A stretch of 64,000 bases of DNA from contig NC_088931.1 of assembly GCF_038396675.1 (NCBI RefSeq), positions 9,062,501 through 9,126,500 on the forward strand. Direction: 5' to 3'. The DNA is from Hydra vulgaris. Lineage: Eukaryota; Cnidaria; Hydrozoa; Anthoathecata; Hydridae. A model generated the notes under the pieces. It had not been told where the DNA came from and ran no database searches. It saw only the letters and a list, made by a program, of their open reading frames with translations. Made by a program: the position numbers and the translations under genes. Positions 1-11,807 of this stretch are shown here, piece after piece (within the stretch, counting starts at the first letter, position 1; every line of letters begins with the position of its first letter).

Positions 1-2278
1 AGATCTATAAAAGTACCGTTTGTAGTATATGCCGACTTTGAAAGTTTTATCAAACCAATTAACACTTGTACACTAAATCCGAACTATTCCTATACTAAGC
101 AATATCAAAGACATATTCCAAGTTCATTCTGTTATTATATTAAATTTTTTGACGAAAGTATTTATCAAAGCAGTCCAGTAACATTTACTGCAAGTAATGA
201 AACGGATGATGTTGCACAAATTTTTGTTGACAGCTTAGAAGACGATGTTAGGAAAATTTTTGATACGATTAAATTTTCAAAAAGGATGGTAGTTACTGAT
301 GAAAATAGTGATGATTTTAATGCTGCAATATCATATCACATTTGTGGAAAGATCTTGAAAAAGATAAAGTATGTGACCACTGCCATATTACTGGAAAATA
401 TAGAGGTGCTGCTCATCAAAGTTGTAATTTAAATTATAAAATTCCAAAATTCTGTATAGTTATATTTCACAATTTATCTGGTTATGATTGTCACTTGTTT
501 ATAAAGAAATTATCAGGAGGAAAGTTGAGTTGTATACCAAACATGAAGAAAAGAATATTAGCTTTTCTAGAGAAATTAAAGTTGGTGAGTTTATTAATAA
601 AGATGGTGAGAAATTGGAATTAAGTGTGAACTCCGTTTCTTAGATAGTTATAAATTTATGCCTTCTAATTTAGATTAGTTTATAAAAGAATTTAACAAAA
701 GATCGATGTAAAAATATTGAAAAATTATATTCAGGTAAAAAATTAGATTTGTTACTAAGAAAAGGTGTGTACCCATATGATTGGGTTGATTCTATTAATA
801 AATTGTTTGAAACACAATTACCAACAAAAGAATCGTTCTTTTCAAAATTAAATGATGAAAGTATAAGTGATAATGATTACTCACATCCACAAACAGTATG
901 GAACGAGTTTAATTGTAAAACATTTAGAAATTACCATAATTTGTACAATGTTTCAGATGTGATGTGACTAACTGATGTATTTGAAAATTTTAGAGATGTT
1001 TGTATTAATTATTATAAATTAGATCCTGCTTGGTATTATACATCACCAGGATTAACTTGGGATGCAGAATTAAAGAAAACAAAAATAAAGTTAGAATTGC
1101 TGAGTGATTATGATATTATATTGATGATTAAACAAGGAATAAGAGATGGAACTAGTATGATATCTAATAGATTAGGAACTTCTAATAATAAGTATATGAA
1201 TGATATGTATGATCAAAGCAAACAATCAACATATATACAGCAATTAGATGCTAATAATTTATATGGGTGGGCAATGAGTAAACCACTTCCAACACTTGGT
1301 TTTAAATGGATGGATGAAAACGAGTTAACAAACTGGTAACCAATTTCCTGTATACTAGAAGTTGATTTAGATTACCCTGAAAATTTACATGATGATCATA
1401 ATGGTTATCCACTTGCACCTGAAAGAATAACTGTTGATAATATTGAAGAATTAATACCTAACTTGAATAATAAGAAAACGTATATAGTTCATAATGAAAA
1501 TCTTAAATTGTATTAAAGATTAGGATTAAAGATTACAAGAATTTATAGAGGTATAAAGTTCGAAGAAAGAGCATGGTTAAGTGAATACATTGAACTAAAT
1601 ACAAATCTAAGAACTAAAGCAGCTTATGATTTTGAAAAAGGCTTTTTTAAACTAACGAATAATTCAGTATTTGGAAAAACAATGGAGAATATTGAAAACA
1701 GAATTGATATTAGATTAGTTACAAACAGAGATGAAGCTGTTAAATTAGCATCTAAACCAAACTATGAAAGTAGAACAATATTTGTTGAAAACTTAATAGC
1801 AATAAATATGAAAAGAACAAAATTACTTTATAACAAACCAATTTACTTAGGTATGTGTATTTTAGATTTAAGTAAAACACTTATGCATAAATTTCACTAT
1901 CATTTCTTAAAGTAAAAGTACTCCGATCGAGCAAAACTATTATTCACAGATACTGATTCTTTGGCATACGAAATAAAAACTGAAGACTTTTATGAAGATA
2001 TTTCTAATGATGTTGAAAGCAAATTTGATACAAGTGAATTTGACCCAAAGCACCCACAAATTAATAATGTAGGTTTTAAAGTTGGTGCTGATAAGAAAGT
2101 AATAGGAATTTTTAAAGATGAATCAGTAGGAGCACAAATTGAAGAATTTATAGGACTCAGATCAAAGTTGTATTCTTACAAAGTACACAGAAAAGATAAC
2201 AAAAAATGTAAGGGAATAAAGAAAAATGTTGTTAAAAAAATATAACGCATGAAGATTACAAAAATTGTTTATTAAGTC

Positions 2279-3372
2279 TAGTAACCAGACTAGTCTATGG
2301 ATAGACTTACAACACAGACATAGACAATTCTGTATGTTGTAATGGACACAACAAATGTTTAATTTTTTGTCCTTGTTTTGTCTATCAAATTTTTGATGGT
2401 GTCCTAAGATTGCTCAGTTAAAAAATAATTTTCACTTCATAAGTCTACAAAGCATAATTTTTTGTCTATTTGGTGTCTATGATTTTGTCTAAATTTACTT
2501 GATTTCATAAAACCAGAAATCTTTCATTACCGTATTATTTGAAGATTGTTATGTAGTAAATTTATAATATTAAAAAAATATTGAAATGACATCAAAACTC
2601 CAAATGACGATCATTGCCCATGATTAATTATTGTTTAAAACTTGCGTACATATTCATCAATAAAATGAAAGTAAAAAACATTTTTCTTTTTCACTATTGT
2701 TTTATTCACAAACCTAAATAAATTTTAACACCTATTGGAATCTTCTACTTACTAATCCACATTTTATAAAGGACAACTCCTTGATCACATATTTTTAAAA
2801 TAATTTTATTGAAGGTGATAAAGATTTTAGTGACTAAGGAAAATTTTTTAAATGATAAACTTACCTTCAACTTTTTTGAAGTAATCCCAAACTGGAGAGG
2901 GCATTTTAAAAATAAATTTTCACGCACATTCACTGAGAATTGAAAAACAACTGAACTGAGTAATTAATGAACTTCAATTGAGCACAAAATAGTCCGTTTT
3001 GAGGTTTTTAAATAGACATTAACTTTTTAATCAACAGCACACGCTGGACAAAAAATTAAAAAATGAACTTCTGTTAGAAAAATTGTATTTTTAATTTTGT
3101 GCTCGTTTTCAGTTTTTGAAACGATGCTGCAGTGAAAATTTAATTACTCGTTATAAGTCCAAATTATATATTAAATAGATCTTCTATACCTCATTAAAAA
3201 ATCGAGATTGTTCATTTAGTGTCCGTTTTTAAAATGATTGTCTAGAAAGACAAACATTTTTTATAGACAATTCATTTTTGATAGTTGTAATTAAAATTGT
3301 TGCAATTAGTGCTTTGTCGAAGTCTATTTTTGTCCTTTTATAATAAGTCCATTAGAGATTGTCTGGTTGCTA
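2279..3372. mobile_element. Non-autonomous hAT-type element (MITE-like), 1094 bp
   Basis: The ends are TAGTAACCAGAC and, inverted, TAGCAACCAGAC (11 of 12 match). The octamer ATTAAGTC flanks both sides exactly (2271-2278 and 3373-3380). An 8-bp target duplication and a TA-starting terminal repeat are typical of hAT transposons. Removing the element and one octamer rejoins the polymerase B reading frame, so the insertion site is certain. No coding capacity is visible inside; it is rich in AGACAA/GTCTAT motifs. Confidence 0.88.
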
Positions 3373-3467
3373 ATTAAGTCAGAGAAATCATATTAGGAAA
3401 ATGTAATAAGATCCCATTTGCATGAAATTTACACTCATAAAATAGCATTAAGCGCAGAAGACGATAA

Positions 3468-3633
3468 AAGAGTTATTTAAGAAGATGGTATGCACACATT
3501 AGCGTATGGACACTAAAAACTAAAAGAAGAAAAAAAACAATAATTTATAGGTCAAAGAGGTCAATAAAGAGGTCAAAGAGTTATTTTAGAAGATGGTGTA
3601 CACACATTAGCATAGGGCACTACAAGCTAAAAG
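3468..3633 (+). repeat. Tandem duplication of the polymerase C-terminal segment
   Basis: The stretch 3468-3530 (encoding roughly RVI-EDGMHTLAYGH) recurs in diverged form at 3576-3633. The two copies are separated by about 45 bp containing two GGTCAAAGAG-like repeats. This is decay inside the Polinton remnant rather than a separate gene. Confidence 0.7.
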
Positions 3634-3662
3634 AAAATAATATTAAAAATATATAAGTAAAA

Positions 3663-4085
3663 ATGAAAAAGATTAATAACAATTATCATAAACTTATCAA
3701 TGTTGAAGGAATAATTTTACCAAATGAGCCACTAACAAAAATTCAGTTAATCAAAGCAACAAAAAAACTAAAAATAAAACATTTTAAAGGTGATTTGTAA
3801 GAGATGAATTACCTAAAAATAGACACAAAAAAAAAAGAATGTGGAATATTAAATACAGGAGATTTAAGTACAAAAGGATTTCATTGGATTTGCTGGTACA
3901 AAGACAGAGATAAAAACTTTTGACTCTTATACTCAACCACCACCAGTTGAAATTGTTAATTATTTAAAAAGTCTCGTTTATTATAATAGTGAAAGAGTTC
4001 AGTTTGGAAATACCTCTTCTGTGGACATTTATGTCTCTATGTTTTAAAAAAACTAGATGAAGGATGTGATTTTTAGAATAATATT
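3663..4085 (+). pseudogene. Polinton adenain-like cysteine protease, frameshifted
   Basis: Reading from the ATG at 3663 gives an N-terminal region, a stop near 3799, then GFHWICWYKDRDKN at about 3876-3920. Its His is in the position of the catalytic His of adenovirus-type proteases. After a frameshift FDSYTQPPPVEIVNYLKS follows, then in another frame CGHLCLYVLKKLDEG at about 4019-4065, with Cys in the catalytic position. Polintons carry this maturation protease near polymerase and capsid genes, which fits its place directly after the polymerase. At least two frameshifts and one stop make it non-functional. The family assignment rests on motif order and neighbours. Confidence 0.75.
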
Positions 4086-4960
4086 AATAATCTATGGTAA
4101 TTTAAAAAAAAAAATTTCTTTATATATAAAATTGACTGTTGATAAATTCGGACGCAATAATAATTCAACTACAAATCAAGTAGCACGTGGTTTAACAACA
4201 TCTCAAGCTACTAACTTGTTTATTAGGAGAGATGAGCAAAATAATGCAACTAATAATATTAACATGAATTCTAATAAATTGATAAATGTAGCAGAACCTA
4301 CTAACTCAAATGACGCTGCTACAAATTTTATGTTGATAAAATAATATCTAATCCTAGCAGTTTAGAAATAATACCAAATTCAAGTTTAACGTACTTTGGA
4401 GTAAAATCACAGACTCTTGCACCACATACAGGTACTGAAGGAACAGCAATTTTTAATCAGTCTACTGGTCCTGGTATTCTCAGAAGATTATGGTTAGCAA
4501 TTACAGTAATTTCTATTAAAAAGATGAATATAAATATTATTGAGTATGATCCTGTTAAAGCTAAATTATACATTCCAGATAATAAAAATTCAGCAACTAA
4601 TATCTAATCCTAGCAGTTTAGAAATAATACCAAATTCAAGTTTAACGTACTTTGGAAAAAAATCACAGACTCTTGCACCACATACAGGTACTGAAGGAAC
4701 AGCAATTTTTAATCAGTCTGCTGGTCCTGGTATTCTCAGAAGATTATGGTTAGCAATTACAGCAACAAATACTACTGGAAGTGTACCAGGTATCGTAATT
4801 ATTAATAGATCATACACTTTGCATAGGAGATTATTCTTCTTCCACAGATAATACCGGAATGAATACTATTCCTTTAGCCTGTGATTTTTTGTTTCCTCTT
4901 TGTAAGTCACTTATCATACAATTGAAAACATCATGCAATAAAATGACGAAATAAAATTAA
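4086..4960 (+). pseudogene. Polinton-associated fibre/capsid-like protein, degenerate
   Basis: From about 4120 the translation reads LTVDKFGRNNN, then a segment ending MNSNKLINVAEPTNSNDAAT. This resembles the trimeric fibre motif (M-x-NKL-x-N-x-x-x-P-x-x-x-x-DAAT) seen in phage tail fibres and in some Polinton structural proteins. Downstream come SLEIIPNSSLTYFG and IFNQSAGPGILRRLWLAIT, encoded twice because of a 164-bp duplication, and then a frameshifted tail to about 4950. The gene follows the protease in the same orientation. Calling it fibre-like is an inference from the motif; it could be another minor virion protein. Confidence 0.5.
4343..4762 (+). repeat. 164-bp direct repeat (4343-4506 and 4599-4762)
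   Basis: The two copies are offset by 256 bp and differ at about three bases (for example GGAGTAAAATCAC against GGAAAAAAATCAC). The 92-bp spacer encodes a different reading. Near-identity means the duplication is much younger than the decay of the surrounding Polinton. Confidence 0.9.
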
Positions 4961-4988
4961 TCTCTTTGAAATTATTAATATTACCGAA

Positions 4989-5051
4989 AAATATAAGTTC
5001 TTGTAAAGATACGAGTCTTGTTGACTCGTATCTTTACAAGAACTTATATTT
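4989..5051. repeat. Perfect 29-bp inverted repeat, 5-base loop
   Basis: Arms 4989-5017 and 5023-5051 are exact reverse complements around TTGTT. No target duplication is visible, so it looks like a templated inverted duplication rather than a transposon. Confidence 0.95.
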
Positions 5052-5264
5052 ATATTGTAAATTATTTAGTTTTCTTAAAAAATCAAGTGTTTGCAACATT
5101 TCTATGTTAAAGCTGGTGGTAAAACTCTTCAAGATCAACTTAGGATATTATTAAAAAAATACTTTTTACATATCGAAGACACCATATCATCAGGTAAAAA
5201 AGTGTTTTGGAGAAGTTGTTAATGATAATATAATTTAAAAATTTTTAATATTCTCTATTTTTGC

Positions 5265-5323
5265 TGTTCTTTACTTTAACTGTCAGAGGCTTTATCAGCT
5301 TCTGACAGTTAAAGTAAAGAACA
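5265..5323. repeat. Perfect 23-bp inverted repeat, 13-base loop
   Basis: Arms 5265-5287 and 5301-5323 are exact reverse complements; three further pairs form inside the loop. Same type as the hairpin at 4989-5051. Confidence 0.93.
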
Positions 5324-5504
5324 ACTATTATTAATTATGTGGTTTGTTGATTCAAAGTTCAATAAGAGAATTTCTCAGTTTCTTAGATTGCACAAATGGT
5401 GTTACTAGTAAGGATTATTTTGTTTTTTGGTAAAAAAACAAAATAAGTAAAATATAAAATAGTATCAGGTTCTTCTTTATATCATGAATTGCAGAATTCA
5501 TTGA

Positions 5505-5665
5505 TATAATGGTGCTAGAGCAATTGATGGTCCCACGAAAGGTTTGCACTCTTGTATTTTAAATCTGAATGAAAAAGCTACATATGCTCATTGTAACAGT
5601 CATAGACTTAATTTAGCTATTTGTGTCTCATACAAAGTGCAATATGTCAAGTATCTTTTTTGGCA
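5505..5665 (+). pseudogene. hAT transposase fragment (ZMYM/DUF4371-like), N-side half
   Basis: The translation runs through a YDGARAIDG-like motif at about 5505-5530 and then LNEKATYAHCNSHRLNLAI at 5562-5620. In hAT transposases of the ZMYM/DUF4371 branch these are the second catalytic Asp region and the conserved C-x-x-H-x-L-N-L block. Sequence similarity ends by about 5665, just before LINE sequence starts. A C-terminal fragment of the same kind at about 13770-13930 may be the other half of one element split by later insertions. Confidence 0.6.
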
Positions 5666-5734
5666 CACTTTAATGAGGTATCATACTTTCATACTTTTTA
5701 AACATGCACGTTTTTTGTTTTTTTTAACTTAGCC

Positions 5735-5935
5735 GTGAACGTTGTAAAATTCTTAAATTATAAAGATAAACATTTAATAATGGAAAATTACTTGAAGTTA
5801 AAACTCTGGACAGATCGTATATACATAAAAGAAGATTATAGCGAGAGAACAACGGAAATAAGAAAGAAATTGTTTATAGAAGCTAAAGCACTACGAACAA
5901 ATAGTAAATATGCGAAAGTTGTATACAATAAATAG
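5735..5935 (+). pseudogene. LINE ORF1 C-terminal remnant
   Basis: A 66-residue segment includes KLKLWTDRIYIKEDYSERTT and EIRKKLFIEAKALRTNSKYA. This pattern (I-Y-I-x-E-D-x-S, then E-I-R-K-x-L) is the C-terminal domain of LINE ORF1 nucleic-acid-binding proteins. It ends 68 bp before the first ATG of ORF2 in the same orientation, as expected for a LINE. The N-terminal ORF1 part is missing. Confidence 0.65.
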
Positions 5936-6003
5936 ATAACGCGTGATTTTTTAGAATAAGAATTCTTTTACTTTTAACATTTTAGAGTTTTTTTATTAGT
6001 AAA

Positions 6004-8784
6004 ATGGATTCCGTTCTAGTTGATGATTTTGAATTAACGTCATTTAATTTTTTTTAAACAAATCACTATTTTATTGATGAAAGATCTGACCCAGATCTAA
6101 CCTAATTTAGCGAAGCACCTGCATTACAAAGTAATTGCACTTATTTCTATGCAAATGAAATAAAAGAATTCTTAGAGCGTGACAGCTTACATGTTTTGCA
6201 TATTAATATAAGAAGTCTAAAAAAAATTTTGAAAGTATGAAAATTACCCTGAACAGTTTTCATTAATTTGTATAACTGAAGCGTGGTGCGATTCTGATGA
6301 AGTAAATTCTAATTCAAATATCCACTTGCCTGGTTTTAAAATAATGTCACTCGCGAGTAAAGCGAAAAAGCGAGGTGGCGGTGTGCTTATTTATATAAAA
6401 AAAGTTTTCAATTTTTTTACGAGGTTTGACATGTGTATTTCTGATGACGATAAAGATATTCTAACAATCAAAGTTTTTAACCAAAAAAACTAAAAATATA
6501 CTTTTAAGTTGTTGCTATCGCCCACCTTCTGGCGTAATTGAATGTTCTAACAATTATTTAATTGCAACAATTATAAAAAAAACTGACCAAAAAAACAAAC
6601 TTAACTATTTAATTGGTGATTTCAACTTATATTGTTTTGAATACCACATAAAGTACACTATAAAAAAATTTTATAACGATTTATTTAAAAATGGAGTGTT
6701 TCCATTAATAGATAAACCAACTAGAATCACCGAAAAAACAGCTTCGCTAATTGATAGCATCATAACAAACGATATTTTTAATGAATCTCTAAAAAAAAAT
6801 ATTATTAAAAGTGACATCTCCGATCATTTTCCTAAATTTTTTCTCTATAAATTTAGAACCAAATGAAATACTAATTGGCAAAGAAATCTTTTTTAAACGC
6901 ATCTACAACGAAGCAAACTAATCATCGTTTTGGGAGCAACTGTCATTGCTTCATTGGAAAAATATAAACACTTCATCTGACGTTAACTTAGCTTACTACC
7001 AATTCCTAAAATCTTTTTATGTAATATATATTGCTAACTTTCCAAAACGTAAAATAAATCTAAAACCGAAAAATGTAAAATCGCCATGGATAACGAACAG
7101 TCTAAAAAAATCTTCAAAAGTCAAACAAAAATTATACATTAAATATTTAAAAGCTAAGACAATTGAAAGTAAAACCATCAACAAGAATTATGCGAAAGTT
7201 TTTGAAAGACTTAAAACGAATCTAAAAGAAAAATACTATTCTAATTTACTTAAGCAAAACGAAAATCATTCCAAACGCACATGGCAAATTCTAAATGAAA
7301 TTACTGGTAACACTAAATTTAATCATGCGCTTTAAAAAATGGCATTAAAAGTAATGATGAAATCATATATGATTCTCATGAAATAGCAATTGAACTAAAC
7401 AAATTTTTTGTCTCAGTTTGACCTAATTTAGCAAAAAAAATTCCAAATATAGAAAAAAAATTGATATCTCGTCCTTGCCAACAATTAATCTTGATTCTTT
7501 TAAATTATCACTTGAATTATCACATGAGGAATTTGAAACTGCTTTTAGTATGCTAAAACCAAACAAAGCGAGTGGTTTTGATGATATAAATAGCAAAATA
7601 ATTAAAAATTCAAACGAGGTTATTAAAGACATTCTTTTTAAGATTTTTTCATCTTTAATAAGACAAGGAGTTTTTCCTGATCAGTTTAAAATAGCCAAAA
7701 CCTTATCCAAAGCCTTTGATACTATAGACCATAAAATTATTTTTCAAAAACTCAAACATTACGGAATAACTGGAAATATTCTTAAATGGTTAAAAAGTTA
7801 TTTAATCGCAAATAATTTGTATCTGTTGGCGCTCCTTCACCAATGAGTTTGCTAAAGATCACCTATGGTGTTCCACAAGGATCAATTCTCGGATTTCTTC
7901 TTTTTCTCATATATATTAACGATCTTCATAAAGTATCCAGATTAAAGATAATAATGTTTGCCGATGAGAGAAACCTATTTTTATCACATATAAACATCCA
8001 TACACTGTTTCAACTTATGAATCTAGAATTAAACAAGATTTCTTATTGGTTTAAATCAAACAAATCGCTTAACATTAAAAAAACTAATTGGATTTTCTTT
8101 CATCCACTTTTTAAAAAAAATTAATTCCTAACAAAATGCCATCCCTTTTCATTGACAATGTCGAAATAAAACAGAGTAAATGTTACAAAATTTTTAGGTG
8201 TTTATGTTGATGATAACCTTTCTTGGAAAATTCACATTGAAAATTTATGCAACAAAACTTCAAAAAGTATAGGAATTTTGTATAAGGTAAGAAGCTTTTT
8301 GAATACTGCCATATTAAATATGCAAATATTGCATGGGCTAGTATCAATAAAAGCAAACTGGAACCTCTTTATCTTCATCAGAAGCACATAGCACGCTTAA
8401 TAAATTTTAGTGAACGTTTTACACATGCAAAACCTCTATTAAGAAAAATGAATGCACTAAATATATATCAACTTAATGTTTATAATGTACCATGTTTTAT
8501 GTTTTTATGTAAAATCAAGTCTTTCCCGGTTTCTTTTCATAATTTGTATTTGTCAAAAGATAAAAATAAATACATTCTACGCAATTATAATTTTATTAGG
8601 CTGCCATATTTTCAAACAAATTATAGTAAGTTTTGCTATGGTTTTTGCATTTTGGATCGGACCATTTTTGCTTTTTGCTTTTCGCATAGGACTATTTTTA
8701 TGGAACAAAATTGTTTTAAAAAATTCTTCTCAAGTTTTTATTGAACAATGTAGCTACAACTTATTTAAACGAAAACTTAATTAA
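6004..8784 (+). pseudogene. CR1/L2-like LINE ORF2 (APE endonuclease + reverse transcriptase), decayed
   Basis: The protein begins MDSVLVDDFE at 6004. Endonuclease motifs follow: LHVLHINIRSLKK (~6190), RGGGVLIYIKK (~6370), YLIGDFNLYCF (~6610) and SDHFPK near 6815. The reverse transcriptase starts with KASGFDDINSKIIK (~7567) but jumps from FPDQFKIAK directly to LSKAFDTIDHKII (~7700), so the early palm and finger blocks are deleted. GVPQGSILG is present (~7866), and the catalytic FADD is FADE (~7960). The C-terminal part (KFLGVYVDDNLSW, LNIYQLNVYN) is frameshifted. The element cannot encode an active enzyme. Its 3' region is split by the hAT element at 8889. Confidence 0.88.
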
Positions 8785-8835
8785 TTTTTACAATTAATGC
8801 ATTAAGTGATATACTTAATGAATTAATTGTAAAAA
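8785..8835. repeat. Inverted repeat at the LINE 3' end
   Basis: Arms 8785-8807 and 8813-8835 pair over 23 positions with one mismatch around GATAT. It follows directly on the ORF2 stop. It may be a LINE 3' hairpin or one of the palindromes scattered through this window. Confidence 0.85.
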
Positions 8836-9007
8836 TGATGATTTGGTGATATATATATGTGCAATTTTTTTTTTTTTTGGATATATAGTAGAGATGGGCC
8901 GATTCTCCCAATTCCACCGATTTTCAAGGAATCGTAAGAATCGCGATTCTCAACTTTTATTAACGATTCCGATTCTTTTTTAAAAGACTTTTATTATTCT
9001 TATATCT

Positions 9008-9206
9008 CTTCACTTCTTATCTTATATCTTTTAACGACTTCACTTCTTATCTTATATCTTTTAACGACTTCACTTCTTATCTTATATCTTTTAACGACTT
9101 CACTTCTTATCTTATATCTTTTAACGACTTCACTTCTTATCTTATATCTTTTAACGACTTCACTTCTTTTATTATATCTTTTAACGACTTCACTTCTTTT
9201 ATTATT
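9008..9206. repeat. 30-bp tandem repeat, about 6.6 copies
   Basis: The unit CTTCACTTCTTATCTTATAT plus CTTTTAACGA repeats head to tail with almost no divergence; the last copies have TTTTATTAT in place of CTTATCTTAT. It lies in the 5' non-coding part of the hAT element, between terminal repeat and transposase. Confidence 0.95.
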
Positions 9207-9536
9207 ACTCCCTTGATAATTTAAGTTAGTATATACACTCTTTGCCGTTGAGATTTTTTATGTTGTTTAATTTACGTTAAATCTTCACTTTCGCATTTAA
9301 TATCATCGTTGAAGTTAAGTAACTGTGAAGGAAAACCCTAACAACAGTAAACGTTGAAAATAAAAGTATAAGTTTATACTCTAAATTTCAATTGATTTAT
9401 TATTTTCAATTTTAATCAATTTACCTACGGTAAGTATTATCATAAAAATCTTATTTGCTTGTTTTATTATAATAGTTATTATTGTTAGTATTATTATTTT
9501 GTATTATTATAAATGCTGTTTTAATTTCAGAATATA

Positions 9537-9687
<151 letters not shown>

Positions 9688-9695
9688 TCATTATC

Positions 9696-11807
9696 ATGCC
9701 GAAACGTAAAAAAAGCGAAGTATGGGACTATTTTGTGATCAATTCAAATGACACTAACTCTGCAATATGCAACTTTTGCAAAACTGTTATATCCAGGGGT
9801 GGTGGCAGAGTTTGTCAGTCATACACAACATCGAACATGCTAAAGCATTTAAAAACCTTTCATAAATCTGAAATCAAAAATCAGAAACATGATAAAGCTA
9901 GCGTTATCGATTTTAATATATGCGAGGATAGCTCTACCGCAGGACCATCTTGTAAATCCAGTCCTAACCCTGCTTTTGAAACTCCTATGTCAAGGGAACC
10001 TCAATTTACTACACTCGCATCCGCATTCACAAGTCTCAACCCTAAGTCTGAGGATGCGGAGATCAATACTAGAAGCTCTTCTTCCACAATTAGTTCTATA
10101 AAAATGAAGCCTAGATTTACATCTTCTAAACAACCAACAATACACCAAGTGTTTGCAAAGACCAGGCCTCTCACATCTACAGATCCGAAGGCAATAAAAA
10201 TTACAAGGTTTATTGCTGAAATGATATGCACAGATAACCAACCTGTTAGTATAGTAGAAAATCCCGGTTTCAAGTGGTTACTACAGTTTTTGGAGCCAAA
10301 GTATACGATACCAAGCAGAAAATACTTCTCGACTATTGAAATTCCTAGCATTTATCAGAAGATATCAAGTAAAATTCAGTTCTTGGCAAAAAAAGCTAAT
10401 CATGTTAGTATAACTACCGACATGTGGAGCTCAACAGCCAATGTTGATTACATGAGCCTAACAGCACATTTCCTCACAGAAGATATGAAACAAATTCACA
10501 TTTGTCTTGACGTGGTACCTTTTCCTTATGAGTCCCACACCGCAACCAATCTTGTTAACTTTATGAATGAATCACTTGAGCATTGGGGACTACTTGAAAA
10601 ACTCAATGTAGTAGTAAGAGATAATGCCAGAACTATTGTTTCTGCTATGGAAGTCGGGAAGTTTACAAATATTCCTTTTCTTGCCCATACCTTTCAGTTG
10701 GTAGTGGAAGACGGCTGCCTCGACAATGAACGCATATCTTTACTAACTGCTACCTGTAGAAAAATAGTAGGACACTTTAAACATTCGGTTAAGTCATACA
10801 AACTTTTAAGACAACCTCAGGAGATTCTGAGACTGCCTAAACACAGCATTATTTAAGATGAGCCAACTAGATGGAATAGCACCTTCCACATGCTGAACCG
10901 TTTAATTGAACAAAAAGATGCGATTCTGTTGGTAACGCGACATTTCCCAAAAGCTACTCGACAAAACAAGGAGTTGTCAACCGGAGAATGGGATAGTTTG
11001 GTTCCTCTCGTTGCTGCTTTAAAAGTGTTTGAAGAGATCACGCTTACTGCAAGTTCATCGAAAGTGACCACATCAGAAGTTATCCCAATAATAAATGCAG
11101 TTAACATGTCAATTGATCGCATCAAGGACTACGGAAATTTTAAAGAATCTCTGTGTTAATCTTTGCATCGACGTTACGGAGACTGCAAGAACGAACCTAT
11201 ATATGCTTTTACAACAATACTAGATCCCAGATTTAAAAACAAGATTTTTAGGAGCAGGACGATGGCTGAGAAAACTTTATTAATTAGCGAGTTAAATACA
11301 TTGGACATAGACGAGGGTCATGAAATTCAAGCTGCTGAAAATCAAGAACCTACCACACCTGCTCCAGGTGCTGTCTGGTCAATATATAACCAATTAATCA
11401 ACACAAATTCTGTAGTAAGTATTGTGCTTCTATATTAGTATTGTACTTTAAATATTGCAAGCCTATAAATTGTTTTAATGTTTTAGATTTATACTGCGCA
11501 TTGCACAATGTCAGACGAAGTAGCAGTGTACTTGAAAGAACCTCTACTTGCAAGTCACGAGGACGTCTTCGAATACTGGAGGAAATCCAAATTTCTTATC
11601 ATGAAAAAACTAGCACAGAAATTTATAGGGACGCCTCTATGTACAGTGTTTTCGGAGCGGTTGTTTAGTTCTGCGGGTCATATCTGCGACCGGAAAAGAA
11701 GTCGGTTAACTCCGGAACGAGTGCAAATGCTTGTGTTTTTGAACAAGAACCTCCCGTTTCTTAACTATCATTACCCAGCGGTACTAAGATCATATGTAAA
11801 AGCTAAT
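9696..11807 (+). pseudogene. hAT transposase with BED zinc finger; two nonsense codons and one intron
   Basis: The DDE transposase of the surrounding element stays in one frame throughout. Residues 1-55 form a BED finger (VWDYF, C-x2-C, H-x4-H in [10 protein letters not shown]). TIHQVFAK follows, then catalytic-core motifs ITTDMWSS (first Asp), [10 protein letters not shown] (second Asp) and PTRWNST. A probable 72-bp intron (GTAAGT at 11415, TTTTAG ending at 11486) precedes the dimerisation domain. That domain reads YWRKSKFLIMKKLAQKFIG, then SERLFSSAGHICDRKRSRL with the catalytic Glu, to the stop at 11808. Two TAA codons (10854-10856 and 11157-11159) interrupt an otherwise intact frame of about 680 residues. 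No frameshift is seen, so it was inactivated recently. Confidence 0.9.

Larger units (their letters stand above)
1..3642 (+). pseudogene. Polinton/Maverick protein-primed DNA polymerase B, decayed and interrupted
   Basis: This is the remnant of the family-B polymerase that replicates Polinton/Maverick elements. The first codons read YADFESF, the Exo I motif. Around 430-520 there is a Cys/His stretch (CDHCHITGKYRG) followed by SGYDCHLF, the Exo II motif. LDANNLYGWAMSKPLP lies at about 1245-1290, the Pol A region; KLTNNSVFGKTMENI at about 1650-1695 is the B region; FTDTDSLAYE at about 1945-1975 is the catalytic YxDTDS-like site. The frame changes near 350, 560 and 640, and in-frame stops occur near 963, 1337, 1514 and 1912, so it is dead. 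A 1094-bp element interrupts it at 2279-3372, and polymerase C-terminal sequence (about 3380-3640, two diverged copies) resumes beyond. The N-terminus lies outside the window. Polintons are known to encode this protein; the identity is firm, the family branch is not. Confidence 0.9.

Noticed and set aside
9008..9206. Regular 30-bp repeats as a possible CRISPR array
   Set aside because: The repeats are directly tandem with no unique spacers, lie inside a eukaryotic transposon and have no cas genes.
9990..10351. Minus-strand frames of 83 and 116 codons
   Set aside because: Shadows of the BED-hAT transposase coding strand.
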